A stretch of 64,000 nucleotides of DNA from Leptodactylus fallax (lineage: Eukaryota > Chordata > Amphibia > Anura > Leptodactylidae). A program made the translations under genes and the position numbers. Shown piece by piece: positions 62,983 to 64,000 of the stretch. Numbering within the stretch: the stretch's first letter is position 1; the number at the start of each line of letters is the position of its first letter. The notes beneath the pieces were generated by a model. The model worked only from the letters and a program-made list of their open reading frames with translations, did no database searches and was not told the origin of the DNA. The DNA lies in NCBI GenBank assembly GCA_947044405.1, contig CAMRHE010000012.1, forward strand, positions 11,982,001 through 12,046,000, read 5' to 3'.

Positions 62983-63356
62983 CCGTGATGGCAAAACCTA
63001 TGGCACGCGAGCCGTCGCCATGATTGCTCACTAACGGGGAATCCGGTACAGGATTCCCTGTTAGTGAGCGATCCCTTCTTTCGGCTGAGCTGTCAGTGTA
63101 GGTTGCGGCGGACCGCGGCGTGGAGTGGAGTGCATTGTACTGTGTGGGGGCCCTTCACTACTTACTGTATATCACACAGTATCTGTTTTATAGCAGACAT
63201 GTGATATTATTACAGGCTGTAATAACATTGCACGGTCACTATAAAACAGATCCTGGTTAATTTAAGGTTAAATTGCCGTGTTGGCACTTTGCGATAAATT
63301 AGTGGGTTTTGGGTTGCAGTTTGGGCACTCGGTCTCTAAAATGTTCGCCATCACTG
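62983..63356. mobile_element. Non-autonomous hAT element, short form (374 bp)
   Basis: A perfect 8-bp duplication ATATAGTC flanks it (62975-62982 and 63357-63364). Ends are 'ccgtgatggcaaaacctatg' and, in reverse, 'cagtgatggcgaacatttta'. It is the same family as 52632-53684 in opposite orientation, sharing the 'ctgttttatagcagacatg' palindrome, the 'cactaacggggaatccggta' palindrome and the ends. It contains a single unexpanded copy of the minisatellite unit ('gtactgtgtgggggcccttc', about 63138-63160). Confidence 0.93.
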
Positions 63357-63364
63357 ATATAGTC

Positions 63365-64000
63365 TATATAATATGGACATATTATAGCCGTTGGAATGTA
63401 CTTGTTTGTGAGAGACAGATCTTTAACCTTACAATATTTCTTAGGCGACTTGTAGGTGAAATGCAACTACTAGCCACTACAATTGCCAGTCGTGACCAGA
63501 AAGCTTTCATAGAAAGCATAGTCAGTAATGTGCAGCAGACTATTCCACCCACCAAATGCTGAGGGTAAAAAAAATTCTGTTAATCTGGCAGTTCACATAC
63601 AGTAGTAACCACCATACAATAACCACATGTGGATGAAACTGCCAAACAGCCACATAATATTACGGGTAATTGCCATCCAGTTTTTCATGAATACAGAAAC
63701 TGCCTTGTGACTGCTAAGGAAGTCGTCACCATTGATAAGTTCTTTTTGAGCTACTAGGTTGCAGGGACCGCCTGAGAGGTTGACAACAGTTCATGAAGCA
63801 GAGTTTTAGTGGCTGCTATAACCCTCAAAAACTGGTAATAATGAAGAAGGGTTGGGAATGAAGGAAGATGTACTAGACATATAATATATTAATAAACCAA
63901 ATAAATGAAGTTGCAGCTTGAAAAAAAGTTTCACTGTGGAACTGAAACATTGCACAGATATAAGCTAAGAAACCTTTAAGTGTTTTTCACTGAATCTTTG
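63365..64000. other. Intergenic, no recognisable feature
   Basis: One open frame of 94 codons runs from a TTG start inside the hAT end into flanking sequence. It has no motif and is unlikely to be real. Nothing else seen up to the window end. Confidence 0.4.

Overview
The window looks like vertebrate, almost certainly anuran (frog), nuclear DNA. It is AT-rich with GT-AG introns. It contains one recognisable vertebrate gene, and the rest is dense with the transposon mixture typical of amphibian genomes: Tc1/mariner elements, hAT and TTAA-type MITEs, V-SINE-like SINEs, L2-group and L1-group LINE remains, and many long foldback repeats.

The gene is NDNF (neuron-derived neurotrophic factor), on the + strand. 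Its coding sequence is split over three exons (37604-37791, 39002-39126, 39539-40938) that join in phase into 570 codons, close to the roughly 568 residues of mammalian NDNF. A non-coding first exon is proposed near 13.9-14.39 kb, which would make intron 1 about 23 kb long. A 3' UTR follows, with an ATTAAA signal at 41567. Flanking genes were not seen.

Layout: 1-13.9 kb is upstream intergenic DNA with Tc1 relics, a 497-bp TTAA foldback element, a minisatellite, an L1-type ORF2 remnant, a 1-kb TTAA element, a SINE and a hAT MITE. 14.4-37.6 kb is intron 1, with foldback repeats, a TA-flanked 1.3-kb element carrying a 31-bp minisatellite, and two strong hairpins. 37.6-41.6 kb holds the coding exons. 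41.6-64 kb is downstream DNA dominated by transposons. These include an intact Tc1-like element at 42182-43748 whose transposase has DD35E spacing, a chimeric Tc1 at 49728-51314, and two copies of one hAT family with perfect 8-bp target duplications (52632-53684 and 62983-63356). There is also a nested L2 LINE broken by an antisense L2 and an internally deleted Tc1 (54.6-58.2 kb), and a full-length but frameshifted Tc1 (58311-59936).

The most unusual signal is that minisatellites of about 30-32 bp with a shared core sit in three different repeats. In the hAT family a short copy still holds what looks like the single, unexpanded unit. There is no operon-like or defence-like system here. Apart from NDNF, which encodes a secreted protein, the content is selfish DNA at different stages of decay.
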